From NCBI GenBank assembly GCA_024529925.1, contig JAFEUB010000965.1, positions 1,268,501 to 1,332,500 on the forward strand: a stretch of DNA of 64,000 nucleotides, in the 5' to 3' direction. The notes beneath the pieces were generated by a model. It worked only from the letters and a program-made list of their open reading frames with translations, was not told the origin of the DNA and made no database searches. Source of the DNA: Ophthalmolycus amberensis. Its lineage: Eukaryota; Chordata; Actinopteri; Perciformes; Zoarcidae. A program made the translations under genes and the position numbers. Of the stretch, positions 34,428 to 52,179 are shown one piece after another (the first letter of the stretch is position 1; every line of letters starts with the position of its first letter).

Positions 34428-34918
34428 TCAGCACTCCTCTACCACGGTACCAGCCGAGGAGGAGTACAGCTTTTTCTTGACCAGCCGGAAACCCGAACTC
34501 AGTTTAAGTGCGTGCCTGAAAGTCGGGGCAAAGCAGGTCCCCATAAACAGGAAGTCCCGTAGGCTGGGCCAGGCGGTGCCGTCCTGCTTGAACACAAGAG
34601 TCAGCTCAAACGTGGGCACCACGGTGGCATCGTACACGATGCGCTCCAGCCGCTTGCAGCCCTTGTCCAGCTCCAGGTCCACGTAGAGGACACAGCCGCG
34701 CAGGCCGCAGGGCTCGCAGGACGCCAGCCGCAGGACCTCGCGGGCTATCCTCCGCGTGAGCTTCTCCGGTACCAGCACAGCGGAGCAGTGGAGCGTCGTC
34801 TTCTTGGCCCGAGACAGGCAGTTTTCAAACATCTTGGCCAGCTGCTGACAGCTCTGGTCTTCAGTGACATCTGCATTCCTCTGGGGTTCAGCCAAGCAGT
34901 GGTCCCAGAAATCCAGCT
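34428..34918 (-). CDS. ddit4l: ddit4l coding exon 2
   Basis: It encodes the whole conserved RTP801-type C-terminal domain after ELDFWDHCLAEPQRNADVTE. The acceptor is TTTTCCCAG at 34920-34919, and the stop is at 34430-34428. Confidence 0.96.
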
Positions 34919-35547
34919 CTGGGAAAACAATGCAAGCTTAACATTTGGGGACCAATGCATCATTTAAACATACTAAGAGCCAGTCAATACAGGGCCCTTT
35001 CACAATGCCAACATGCATAAATCATACGGTTTTTATTTAAAATCCTAAAATACAATGGGGGATGAGGGATTTGATCTGCTTTTACATCCCCTCTGGCTGC
35101 AGTGGGTGGATTATGAGTCAACACATGAGCAAAAAGAAGGATATACATCCCAGAGGGAGTGCTAAACAGTCTAAAACCTGAAGATATGAACCAAACCAAT
35201 CTCATTGTGAGTTTTACAACACAATAATGCAGCTTTGGACAGAAAGAAATGCGTTTGGACTGGCTATTACACACAGGTTGCTGCTGTGAAGAGGAGCTGA
35301 AGGGATGACTTCATCCTCTGTTGACTCCCCTCCCTCCCCCTCCCCTCCCTCCCCTGCTGCAGCCATGCACCACACAGGGCTAAACAACAAGTATCCAGCA
35401 GCTAGCAGGCTATCTATACAGACAAAAACAAACAGGGAAAAAGCTCGCGCGCCTACCTTTCTCAATGCAAGCCTGGTCATATCTTCGGTCGACCAGTTCG
35501 GAAATGCATTCGCTGCTTTTAGTCTTTACTGTGCTTGTGGCGACCAT
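34428..35547 (-). CDS. ddit4l: ddit4l (REDD2), DNA-damage-inducible transcript 4-like
   Basis: DDIT4L is a cytosolic stress-induced inhibitor of mTORC1 signalling. Two coding exons, 35547-35457 and 34918-34428, join in phase 1 to give 193 codons plus stop, the same length as human DDIT4L. The protein starts MVATSTVKTKSSECISEL (human MVATGSLSSKNPASISEL) and carries the family core: LVPEKLTRRIAREVLRLAS, EPCGLRGCVLYV, VVPTFELTLVFKQDG and a C-terminus SSGFRLVKKKLYSSS ... VEEC. No frame breaks are seen. A 5'UTR exon and a TATA promoter lie just upstream. The MVAT start and the spacing separate it clearly from its paralogue ddit4. Confidence 0.97.
35457..35547 (-). CDS. ddit4l: ddit4l coding exon 1
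   Basis: ATG at 35547-35545 and 30 codons ending QACIEK, with donor AAAG|GTAGGC. The exon begins in the 5'UTR at an acceptor at 35609-35608. In-frame codons upstream of the ATG (QTTGQQPAPGDDEPVS) are taken as untranslated because human DDIT4L starts at the same MVAT. Confidence 0.93.
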
Positions 35548-35791
35548 GCTGACAGGCTCGTCGTCTCCAGGAGCGGGCTGTTGTCCTGTGGTTTGAGCAA
35601 AAGCAGCCTGCAAAGCGACGTGAAGGAGCAGCGTCAGTGCGACAGTCGAAGCAGGTTGTTTTTTTACTTCGTTATGTGAACACAGCCACTAAGAAGACAA
35701 CGTAACCGCCCCCCCCACTAAACAAACATAACTACTTTAGCTGTTCATTTCAAGCTAGCAGCCATTTGTTCCGACATACTAAATGACTTAC

Positions 35792-35890
35792 CTTAAATAT
35801 TATTTAGTGCAAAGATAATTTAGTTTAGACGTTTCCTCATATATAAATGCATACACTGTTTTTCTCCCACACAGACACACAAACACTGCA
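35792..35890 (-). other. ddit4l: ddit4l 5'UTR exon (non-coding)
   Basis: A perfect donor, AAG|GTAAGT, at 35792/35791 lies about 25-100 bp downstream of the TATA box, and an acceptor at 35609-35608 opens the coding exon. The 5' end is inferred from the TATA position. Confidence 0.6.
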
Positions 35891-35911
35891 TCTGACAAAA
35901 GTTCTGAGGAA

Positions 35912-36000
35912 TATTTATACCTTGCTCAACTCAGCTGACCCGAGGGTTTGACCAATCAGAGCACGCCTCTCGAGGTGAAACCTAGCCCTTCCCTGATTGG
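35912..36000 (-). promoter_or_regulatory. ddit4l: ddit4l core promoter: TATA box and paired CCAAT boxes
   Basis: Minus-strand TATAAATA lies at 35919-35912. CCAATCAG occurs in opposite orientations at 35952-35959 (plus) and 36000-35993 (minus), 33-88 bp upstream of the TATA box. This is the layout expected of an inducible TATA/NF-Y promoter. NF-Y use is inference. Confidence 0.7.
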
Positions 36001-39000
36001 CCGCGAAAGAGCTCTTGAAATAAATAATTGACCAATACTTGGGGGGAATATTTGTGTTGCTACTTGGACGAGGTATCGGTGTCGATGAAGTTTGGTCAGT
36101 GAAGTTTTGTATTTGCTTTGAAATCCGGATTTTTCTGGGATTCATCTGCCTCAGCCCTGCTTTTTATTTCCAAACAGCTGTTGTGAAGGATTTTTAATAC
36201 TGACACGATGAAAAGTGACCGAAACTTTCACACTGAAATACAGAATGACAACCAACCTCTTTATGATTGTATCAAAAGGCTTTTTTTATGAAAAGTCTTT
36301 GTGTCAGTATTCCTTGTCAATATTCAACATGGTGCATTTAGACACAAGTGACATCACCTTTGACTTTATTTCAGCCACAATTAACCTAAATATTTTGGGA
36401 AACATTTGAATCCTGTGGTGTTGGTTTTAGTAAAGTTTAGAAGTACAGCCATGCAGTCATAATAATACAGATAATACAAAATAGTGGTGTTGTCAAATGC
36501 TAAGGAAATAATACATTTTCTTTTTAATCTTTGTTAAAAATATGAGTTATTTCTTACTACCAAGTATTGTAGTAGATACTTATTGGGTTTTATCATAGAC
36601 AGAACAAAAATCGACAGCATTTTTTAGCATGACGGCATTTTCAGTAACACGTTCAAATATCTGGTGTTGAAATAAGAGGCCGAAGCATAAACACGGAGTT
36701 TGACCTCCAGCTTAGAAACCCTCACACTCCAATCCAAAAGGGGCCGGCAGCAAGCTGAAGCGTTATTACTGGTTGCCATGTGAAAAACGACCCCAAAAGT
36801 AGAGAAGCCCAGAGACTGAAATCTATACTTTGCTTTCACATCAGACAGGCATGTAATTATGTGCAAAATAAGCAAAAAAAAAAGTTTCCCAAATGAATGT
36901 CTGAAAACAAATCAGGACAGATATGTAGCCTGTTTTTACATAAGGAAGGAGGAAGCAGCTGCTTGACCAGCTTCGCTCACATCTTACTGTATTTGTATGT
37001 GTATGCGTCGGTACATTTGGCAGGTAAACACTGAGCACAGTTGTTCGCCTCGTCAGCAGATTATCCCTCATCGCACGCCGTCTTCACAGAAGTTTTTCTC
37101 CCAGTAACTGGATCTGCCCCTCTCACCCCCCCCCCCCCCCCCCCCCCCCAGCTCTGCTGGCCAAAGGGTAATGGAATCCAGTGGACGAGGGAGCGAGAGA
37201 GAGAGAAAGAGAGTGCTTTAGTCACATGCTGGAGAACTAGATATGCTTCAGAAAAAAAAGTCACATGCTTTAGCTAGTGTTACTGCCTTTGTGGATGCAG
37301 GCATATACTGTGTAAAGGGCTGGTTGAGCAAGGCTTTTGTTTAAGTTATGTGCAAAAGGCTTTGATATTAGTTTGACACGTTTTATATTGGAGTGGGAAT
37401 CTGAGCAATGTATTGCTTTATCTTAACAGTTTATTTGGGACAAAGGTTTTAAAATATGAAATGTGAAAGAGTTTGTTGAGGTATACTGGAAAATGTTGTT
37501 GTTAAAACTGTGTTAATACTAAAATAGTGAAACACTGAAAGAATCAATAAAACAATATTGGCTATACTTGATTATCCATCAGCTGCAAGAAAGGACACGG
37601 CTTCTGAATCAGGCGTTGAGACCAAAGTTCAAAAGTGCACAGCAGCAGCTCTCAGTATCACGTGGTTTTAAAGAGGTTTGGCCCTAAAAGTCGCTGAGAG
37701 CGCTCTCTTTCGCACCCGGTAGCCCACATTTTGCACTGTACCATAACAAGCAACAGACTTGGTAACTGTTTAAGATAACATGGATTCAGGTCAGTGAACT
37801 AAAAATAATGTCGGATTAAATATTTTCCATATCCTGTAAAATCCAGAATCTTGAGAGGGAGCATCACTGAAACATTTAATAAGAAGAGGACAATACTTCC
37901 GACCTGTCTCTATAGTGTCCAACACTTATCTGCAGATGTGCCAATAACTTGCAACAATGTGGGTTAACTGGCTGCAAATATAGTCCTGCATTAATGACAG
38001 CAATGTCCGCAGCAGATGCATATCAATGAAATATAAAGCAGTAAATTCAGGGCAGTGAAATGTTCATATTTAGAGCAACTTTACTCCCCAATGTTAAGAA
38101 GTGAAAGCCTGGAAAGGAAAATCACTTGGGAGCAGGTCAACATGATATCTCGAGAATACGGCAAACAAAAACCACAAGTGTGCAGAACGAGAAAGAGACA
38201 GAGCGCAGCTCAGTGGAGTCTGAGGTCACAAATTTGCGCCTGAAAGAAAAGCCTCGATGATCTCTGAACTGTGCACCTAAAAAGCTCAGGAGACCTGCGG
38301 CGTTAACAGCAACTGTCAGCTCTCTGGGAGATCAATCAATTTGTTGCTGCCAGTGCTTTATTAAGATGTTTCCCATTCCTCTGTATTACATTCTGCCTCC
38401 ATTCTAACTTTGCTTTTTCCACGTTGCAGCCCCATCTGCCTGTGTTTCATGTGCTCCAGCCGCACTGGCGAAGAACGTGTGGTCTCAGTTTGATTTCAGT
38501 TGTTAATAAAAGTGCAATAAATCGTTAACATGGCGATAAAATATCGTGTAACAGAGCAAAGACCGGGCCAGACGAGGTAACGTGAAGCACCTTCACTCTC
38601 GCATTGTTCAGGCCAATTTCCTCCGCGTGCCAACTCCTGTTTCCCCTGTTGAGGCAGAAGATGAGAGGTGTTGTGTTTCAGGTTACGAATCCATCCACGA
38701 ACCTTCTGTCATCCCCCATCAAGATGACAAACCATGCCAGGCGGACACCACTCCCTGCTCACTGGAACGTGCTCCTTGCTGCGAGCCTCCTCCCTGCCCC
38801 CATGACATTTAACAACAAGGGGGCCTTTTTGCTGAGTTGCACTTCTCGACCACAGGAGATAGCTGGTTGCATGGGCAGGAGTATTCTCTGTGCGTATCAG
38901 AGCTGACATGTCTCAAGATGAGAACATGTAACATGATGTGTTTTTCTTCGTCATTTTTCATGATGCAAGTTTAATTGTGGAAAGGAGCATCTACTGTAGA

Positions 39001-39229
39001 TGTCATCAAAACCCCAACAAAACCCTGCTAGTGTTAACAGTTTGCTTGAACAATTCATTTGTTTCAACAAAATGTAAACAGCTGGTTTTAATGGAGTGTT
39101 GTGTGATGATATCTTGGAATAATTTGACTGAGACATTCCTACATACTGCTAGCTGAGAAAGCTGTTTAGTTTTGGCACAAATGAGCAGCATGAGGCAATA
39201 GAATAAACCCAAGGCCACCTGAAGCCAAT
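36001..39229. other. Intergenic region upstream of ddit4l
   Basis: No gene is supported. It holds a poly-C run at 37129-37149, a GA run at 37190-37212 and possible diverged repeat sequence near 36620-36830. Open frames here lack domains. Confidence 0.45.
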
Positions 39230-39566
39230 AGATATTTTCTCTTGAAACCCACGTACATGCATACATGAACATCCATATGCACACATACTGACCTGTTTTT
39301 CATTTTTTCATTTTTTTTGGTTTTTTTTTTTTTTTAAATTATTATTATTTTATATTTTTTTCCCTCCATCTCAAAAGGCTCAAGGACATTCTCACACACA
39401 CACGCACACATACACACACACTGACTATATGATATTTGCTGGCTTTTATCCCACTGTTCTTGTCATCCTCTTGTTGTTATGTCTATGTATTGTCTTAATA
39501 TTGTCTCGTGTCTTTCAATAAAAAAATTATTAAAAAAAAGAAAAAAAGAAAAAAAGATATTTTCTC
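39230..39566 (+). mobile_element. Poly(A)-tailed retroposon with 12-bp target-site duplication
   Basis: The 12-mer AGATATTTTCTC occurs at 39230-39241 and again at 39555-39566. Between the copies are about 313 bp ending in 'caataaaaaaattattaaa' and an A-rich tail. A T-rich tract and a CA-rich tract lie inside. Exact duplication, AATAAA and the A-tail together indicate a non-LTR retroposition event, either a 5'-truncated LINE or a SINE. No coding sequence remains. Confidence 0.88.
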
Positions 39567-40022
39567 AACTTTTTACATGTTTGTCTAATTCAGGGCATTA
39601 GACACTTAAAAAACAAAAACAAGGAATATGCATCAGCAACACCAAACGATACAGTTTAAGCCTTTATTTGCTCCTATTGTTGTGTCACTTCTGAATATAA
39701 AGATAATCCGAGGATAATTAATGTTTTCATCTGTAATGTTCGACGTGCTGCAAGTATTACAGGTCAAGAGATTGAATATGTGGAAATTAGTTCTCCAGAT
39801 CATATCAATAAGATTGCTGCCTCACGAAGACAATATCCAGCAATGAAGGCACTCCATTGGAATGATTTCAAACATTGATTTTTCATTGTCAGACACTTTA
39901 GAGATCCACTTTAAGATTGAAAGAGAAAATGAAGATGTTATCGGGCCTAAAGACTGGCCTGGCAGTCCTGAATGTAACTCAGTCCATGCCACAGCTGGCA
40001 TTGTGGTTGTGTGGTGTGGTGT

Positions 40023-40023
<1 letters not shown>

Positions 40024-40068
<45 letters not shown>
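40024..40068. repeat. (GT)n microsatellite
   Basis: A nearly pure GT run of about 22 units lies in the emcn-ddit4l intergenic region. Confidence 0.95.
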
Positions 40069-40070
<2 letters not shown>

Positions 40071-40513
40071 TGGTGGGCCTTCTGCCCATCTGCTCACTGT
40101 CTCTTTGAGGGAAATGTGCCCACAGTCGAAGCCGTTGCCCAGTCTCATTTTACAAAGGCCACGGATAGAGCCGGCGCTTATAACCCTGGTGTGAATCCAA
40201 TTAAAAATGGAGGTCATGACTACAAAAGTCGTTTGAATTGATAGGCTACTATGACATTTAATTAGTTCCATGAAAATCACAACGTACGGAGCTTGGTTAT
40301 GAGCGTATGAGCGTGTTATGAAGATCAAGCAGAGTGTGATTTTGACACCGGTTGCCTAAGTCTCACTTCTCTGTCAACAGCCTCATGAAATCTCTCCGCA
40401 ATAAACACCAGTTTATAAACTGGGGCAGAACCGCAGTTGCTGTCTTTGTGTTGTGTTGACCGTCTGCTCCCTCTAGTGGCAACTCACTGAACTGACACTG
40501 TTGGTGGTCGAGT

Positions 40514-40998
40514 ATAGAATCAGAATCAGAATCAGCTTTTTTGGCCATGTGTGTATACGCATACATGGAATTTGGGTCTGCAGTGATCTTTCCAGCCCGC
40601 TTCCTGACTCTGGAGGTGTACAAGTCCAGGATGGAACCAATGATCCTTTCTGCAGACCTGACAATCCGTTGTAGTCTGTTCCTGTCCTGTTTGGTGGCCG
40701 ATCCAAGCCACACAGTGACAGCGGAGCAGAGGACAGACTGGATGATGGCTGAGTAAAACAGGATCAGCAGCTCCCGAGGCAGGTTGAACTTCCTGAGCTG
40801 TCGCAGGAAGTACAACCTCTGCTGGGGCCTTTTTCCTGATGGTGTTGATGTTGGGGGCCCACTTCTGGTCCTGGGAGATTGTGGATCCCAGAAACTTGAA
40901 GGTCTCCACAGCAGACACAGTGTTGTTGAGTATGGTGGGGGGGGGGGTAGTGTTGGGGGGCTCCTCCTGAAGTCCACTGTCATCGTACTGTCATAGTA
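40514..40998 (-). mobile_element. LINE remnant, C-terminal part of a reverse transcriptase (frameshifted)
   Basis: The minus strand shows TFKFLGSTISQDQKWAPNIN in one frame and QQRLYFLRQLRKFNLPRELL, IIQSVLCSAVTVWLGSATKQ and DRNRLQRIVRSAERIIGS in another. This is the 'thumb' and tail of a fish LINE ORF2, most like the CR1/L2/Rex1 group. It ends in a GATTCT-type simple tail (reverse of 'agaatcagaatcagaatcag', 40517-40536). At least one frameshift makes it a fossil. Confidence 0.85.
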
Positions 40999-41262
40999 CA
41001 TTAAACCTCATTTACAAGCAGAACAGATAACATCATGTCAGATATTTCTCAGTCTAATCTGGCAGAATTACTGAATTCAATAAATTCCCATAAGAAAAGC
41101 TACTAATTATTTGAGAAATACAAGGCAGAAAATGGTGAAGCAACGCTTTCAAAACTATTTCGAGTCATTTAACACATGTGATATTAAACCAAATAACCTA
41201 AAGTAAGTTCAAGAGCTGATTTAAAGAACTGAATCTGCACAACCCAACTGTTTCCTGTGTGA

Positions 41263-41268
41263 TTTATT
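41263..41268 (-). terminator. emcn: Poly(A) signal candidate of emcn
   Basis: Minus-strand AATAAA follows the emcn stop by about 2.35 kb. It is the first clear AATAAA I noticed, so the 3'UTR could be long and would span the repeat at 42700-42905. Nearer ATTAAA variants exist. Confidence 0.35.
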
Positions 41269-42699
41269 GAGAAAAATTGAGGTTAAGAGCAACAAAATCC
41301 AGCCGTAAAGCAGTTACAGGGTCTTTAAATACAATCCAGTGCATCTACTTCACTTATTGAACATTTACTGGGGGAAAACAAACGGTGAATGTACAGCACT
41401 GACCTGCAAAGAAAGGTTGTTGGCTTAAAACACGTTTGCAGTGGCGAAGCATGGTAGAATATTTAACAACTTATGAAGAAATACTTCACTGAGACACATG
41501 AAAAGTAAAAATTTGCAAAAGAGCCAGTTCCAATGCCCATTCCTTTGGGGAAATTAAATGACACATAAAAAAAACACCCCAAAAACCCCAAAAACATCAC
41601 AATCTGCACAACAGTTCAAGGCACATACATAAAGAAACAACACAAGCAAAAGACAATTATAAAACTATGATTCATTACATCAAACATGTGATAGATCTGA
41701 GGTCAGTGCACTGTGCAGAAGACGTGTTTTGTGGTCCATCATGTAGACAGAGATACGTTGTATTTTTGTCTTTGTCAGCAGAATACTGATATAAAGGGTG
41801 CAGATTAAGTTAATTTACTCAATTCCACAGGCAATGATTAATCTGCTTAAAGGCTTTAGCCTATACTTTCAATTCTAAGATTCCGTGGGAACATAGTGTG
41901 GTTGAAATTAAATTCACTTGCTCTGAGATTTATCATCACAGTCACAAACAGAACTGCTCTCAACACACAGCATCATGCATACTTTTCTGCTTCACAAAAC
42001 GTTTCACAAAATCAAACATCTAAACGGTTCCTCCAGACCATCAGTGCGTGGGCGACAGGTGTGACTCATCAACTGGCCGATCTCGATGTTGCTGCCCTTC
42101 TTTTTCTTTTCTTTTTATCTCGCAGAAGCTGAAACATACATAACAACAGAGGAGAGTGATAAAATCACACAGGAATAAAAACCCACATCTGTGTGATCAA
42201 AAAGTGAGAGCTTCATCCAACCCGAAAAAACGATAACAAATGAAGCTCTTAATTGTGTTTTGAGAAGATCATTTGTGCCTTTTAGTCAAAGGCAACACAA
42301 GACGGCAGTGCTGCACTGACTACAGTGCAGTGACATTATGTCACCAGGGTTAGGAAGTGGTGCCTACATTTTCCAAAAGTTGATCTGGAAGCAGTTGTAC
42401 ATTTTTTTCCTGAAGACTCACTGCCTGTACATTCATTAACTCATGATGTTACATTAAATCTAGGACTGAAAAAAGTTCATTTAAGGCGTGATTCTCAAAG
42501 TAAGGGTCCGAGGCACTCCGTCAGGGGGTCCAGGAAATAATTTACCATAAATTATAATTATATGTGTTTTAAAAAGTATTTCGGTTAAAAGGTTTCCAAG
42601 AAGAATACAAAGACTTTCAATAGCATTTAGGAGGACAAATGGCAGCAAGCATTATGCTTCATCGGTATTGTGATGAAGAGGGGATCCTGTTTAATGTGT

Positions 42700-42905
42700 G
42701 GGATTTGGCGACCTCTAGCGGTGAGGTTGCAGATTGCAACCAACTGAAACTTCTCCTGTGTGCCAAGCGTGTCGGAGAACTACGGAGGCTGACGCGAAAA
42801 TGTGAAAAACAGGAATGGCCCCGTCGAGAGCAAGTGTTTGCTTTGTCCAGTCTGGGCTGTGAGGACCCGCTCCGTATGTAGACACACAAAACTCTGTCTA
42901 AGTTC
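42700..42905. repeat. Teleost dispersed repeat
   Basis: 'ggcgacctctagcggtgagg', 'ttgcagattgcaaccaactg', 'gagaactacggaggctgacg', and 'gaggacccgctccgtatgta' are hallmarks of a common fish repeat. The 80-codon open frame over it (42639-42881) is a by-product. Confidence 0.78.
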
Positions 42906-43622
42906 ATGAAAACTCACTAATTCTTATTTCCAGGTGATTATACACGAAAGAAACTTACTAATATCATATTCCATCTCTGCCAATAAATCCCCCTAAATGC
43001 AACACACTGACCCTTAAAGTAAGTAACAAAACAGGTTCAGTGAATGAGCTTCGAGCGTGGGATTAAAAGGTTTTATGTGCGGTATGTTGCAGTCAGATAA
43101 GAATTTATAACGCCACAATCCAAAGACGTGACAACGTAAACACGTTCTTCCTCAGCGAAAATTCCTAAAGCATGACTTCGTTTCCCCTCTGAAGCGCGCG
43201 GCCGAGTCATGTAGGGCGGATTGTGTTAGGGAAGGAAGGTAGGACATTCAGTGCCCATAATTCTTTTTTTGTTGTTGTTTTTTTGTTGTTCATGGGTGGG
43301 GTGTAGGGGTACTGAGTCTGTGTACATATGACACACGTGTACGTGTATGTGCACGTGCATTCACCCCCACCAACAAAACATGCACACGCCTGTCAGCATC
43401 TGGGCCGCACTGACATTTACTGAGCGCACAATAGCTCCTGTCCAAAATAATCTGTGTTTATGTTAGGAAGTCCCTATCTTTCTAGCCCTGCTGCTTGTTC
43501 GAGGATAGGGTAGGGGGGGGGGGGGGGTCGCAAAATCACAGGAAACACCTTCTGTTGCCCAGCAAAGCCCCAAAAGCCCGTACAGTACAATGAGATATTA
43601 AAAGCCTGCAACTTCCCTGGAA

Positions 43623-49108
<5,486 letters not shown>

Positions 49109-49214
49109 GGTGATTCTGCGGCCGTAAACTCCTCCGACTTCTACCTCGGACACCAACTCAGTGGACAGTGGGAAAGGTGCTCGGAGCGCTCCGCTCTCCG
49201 ATGCTTATTTTGGC

Positions 49215-49266
49215 ACTTCCTTTAGATACAGAAGGGGAGGAAATACACTGGCTTCCCTTCCTGACG
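49215..49266 (-). promoter_or_regulatory. emcn: Candidate ETS-type motifs upstream of emcn
   Basis: Minus-strand AGGAAGT (49221-49215) and CAGGAAGGGAAG (within 49263-49252) lie 100-160 bp upstream of the start codon. ETS factors control many endothelial genes. Occupancy is inference. Confidence 0.35.
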
Positions 49267-50800
49267 TAAAAGTGGGTGGTTGTGGAGACCAGAACAAGGC
49301 GGTCAGTGGGTGCAGACTTACAGTATGTCCGTTCAACAGGAGTCTTCGGTTTTGAGTAATGTCTTTTGAATGCATCGCCAACTCCCATCACTTGTTTTTT
49401 TGTATTTATTTCCCCTGCTCTGACACCACTTGACCAGTTGGGAGGACACTGGGACTTACTGGTGCAAAAACAATTACATTTGCGATCACTCAGGTAAAGG
49501 ATGTCGACCAAGTGTGAAATAAACAACGTGGCATCCAAGAACTGTACGTGATATCATTATATATATATATATGAGAAGAAAAACAAAGGACTTTGTGAGC
49601 ACTTGTACACACACGGTCGAACATTTCAGATACAAACAAATAAAACTATTGTAAAATGGCAATTTGTTTTTGATGAATAACGATTGAAACGCATGACAAA
49701 GAGGCAGCCGTGACGTCGTTACTATTCTTCATTGTTTATGGAACAGTGCCTCCAGAATCATGGAGATGACCTCAGATGGGTCATTGTTGCTCTGATCATA
49801 AGGAAAGTCTGGTTTATAGTGAGATGAGTGGATAGTTAAGACTGCCAGACATTAGCCGTCCACTACCAATCTTACGTTACCATCATTTCCCCTTTGGCAA
49901 CTTCTACGTCTTGTTGGTTTTCAGATTGTCCCCCCTGAAGGCCACAAACTCTAGCTCCTGTGTTTTCGGCCCTCCCGAAAACACAGGATGCCAGAGTTTA
50001 CTTCCTTTCAATTGAGCATTGTGTTTGATTTCAGCTGAAGAGACCAAAGAGACTCTTCGGAAAAACCAAGGACAAACAATATGTAGGCTGTTTGGCTAAC
50101 TTGTGTGTTAGTTTATGTTGGGAGTATTTTATATATATTTAGACAACTGCGTAAGAAAAATAGATTGGATTTTTCTGGTAGCTTGATTGATCTTTAAGTG
50201 TTCTCATGTGCCTGAAGATTGGAGGTTTCATTTCTAACATACCATTTCTATGAGGCAGAGATGCCTCATAAAAAAGAATATGGCTGAGTAGAACCAATAA
50301 CATTTAAATGTTGCCACATTTTTATCTTTGTACGAAGGAGGAAGCCTGCAGATCTCTGTTTCCTGTGTACACAGGTACGCTCGAGCAATCTTGGCTTCGT
50401 CTTCGCAGCTTAATCAAAGAAGTCACGAAGGTTGACGAGGAGGAAACGCGGATCTACAGGCCAGGCAATGCCAACATCTTCAAAATCACCGGAACCAGCA
50501 GAGCAAAAAACCTCAAACACTATTTTACAGACACTCAACTTACAGCAGTGTTAAGAGGATGGCTCCATGTGGAATAGAGCATGTGTAGCGTTTTCCTTGC
50601 AGGTTTGAATTATGGGTGATGGCGTTCGTGTTTCCCGTAATCTAGCATCCAGCGTCATTCACTCGTGATGCAAAAAAGACTGTGTGTCTTCTGCATTTTT
50701 ATTTTACACGGTTGCATATTCATTGGCGGAGAACTGACAGCCGGAGTCAGACACTCACACACTCACACACACAGGAGAAGCGGGTTCGTTTCAAGTTGAA
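49267..50800. other. Intergenic region between emcn and ppp3ca
   Basis: No gene is supported. It holds a short AT run at 49558-49571 and the long hairpin at 49945-49998. The 89-codon plus-strand frame at 50308-50577 shows no recognised domain. Confidence 0.5.
49945..49998. repeat. Near-perfect 24-bp inverted repeat (hairpin)
   Basis: The left arm 49945-49968 (AAACTCTAGC + TCCTGTGTTTTCGG) pairs with the right arm 49974-49998 across a 5-nt loop. There is one mismatch and one single-base bulge. Its origin could be a foldback element or a small-RNA-like hairpin. Confidence 0.9.
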
Positions 50801-50813
50801 ATTCATGCACATT

Positions 50814-50819
50814 TTTATT
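50814..50819 (-). terminator. ppp3ca: Poly(A) signal of ppp3ca
   Basis: Minus-strand AATAAA lies 1.36 kb after the ppp3ca stop. The AT-rich 50820-52179 is the probable 3'UTR. Confidence 0.6.
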
Positions 50820-52179
50820 GAACAGTTATATAAAATACTTTTCATAGTTGCAAGTGCATGCCTCATCTGCCAACAGTTTTGAAGTTAAATTACAAAAGCA
50901 AGGCTTCATGTCGTGAAGTGAATTACTTGGGCACTTAAGCAGTTCTTAAAAAAGATCAGTTATTTTTTTGTTTCATCTTAAAGTATTGAGCAGTATCAAA
51001 CCTGTAACTGATATACAAAGCAGAGTTCCAAATAATAATAATAATAATAATCAAATTACACTTTCTGTGGCACATTTACAAAACAGAACAGAACCGATTT
51101 ACCTGTTATATGACACAAACAGCTAATCATGCATTTTTGAGTTACACATGTAACTACACACCTCACAAGAACTGTCAAACATGCTTAATTGGACTGTGTG
51201 CACTTACAAGCGCAGGTTAAAAATATGATTTCTCATCCATCTTAGATATTAAATGCTTCAATTACAAAAGAAGTTGAAGGCATAGAGCATCATGGTGTTA
51301 ATTGAAAGTATGCAGGTATATACGTTCCCAGTATATGTTCACTAAAGCGCAGTATATTTCAAAACAGGCCTCCGCAGCCACGGTATTCAGATTTCCTATT
51401 TCCTTTGTTTGATTTTTATAAAACATGCATAGGCAGACACTTTTAAGTTTATTGTATTCTTTTTTTTACACAATATAGGTTCTCTATTTTCACTTTGTTC
51501 GCAATACTTAAAAAGAGAAAAATGAACACTCAATTCCAGCAAGCCACAATAAATCTGCCCCCCAACCCCTTCCAAAAGAGACAAAAAATAAACATATTTG
51601 CAAATGATAAGATAGGTAAATGTAAATTCCAGTTATGAAACTCAAGAAAATAGGTATTCATTACAGAGTTATTTAGCCATTATACAGAAAAATCAGGTCA
51701 GAGCACACACCAAAAGAACCTGAGGTAAGCATAATATGTACAAAACCATAAAACGTTCCATTATTTGGCATTTCGACAACATTGCAACATTCTTTTTAAG
51801 ACTGCCTAATTAATTTCAGAGCTATTTTATAAGAGTAGCAAAAAAAAAAGTTATCAATAAATAGTCCTTATTTAGTTTGTACACCCTTTATATGTTAAAA
51901 ACATTATCCCATGTCCTGTCCTTTTTAGTGCTGTATTTTTGTAAACGTACAATAGTTAGTAAGAAGTTACACGACTTTCCATTTTCGGTGGAAATGAGCG
52001 AGGGTCTTTCAAGAAATAAAACAAAATCACCTTTAAGATCCCTCCATCCCTCCCGTTCTCCTTCTCTCTGACATACAACAGAGGCCCGACCCTTCAGAAA
52101 TGTGATTCGGCAATAACTTAGCAGATTTGACTATGAACTAATATTTTGAAGGCATATCCAAAGACTAGAAAGTGAGATG

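Noticed and set aside
35548..35613. Upstream extension of ddit4l (AAFAQTTGQQPAPGDDEPVS before MVAT)
   Set aside because: It opens with TTG rather than ATG, overlaps the acceptor at 35609-35608, and human DDIT4L starts at MVAT.
42639..42881. 80-codon plus-strand frame downstream of emcn
   Set aside because: It lies mostly within a known fish dispersed repeat and shows no domain or splice context.
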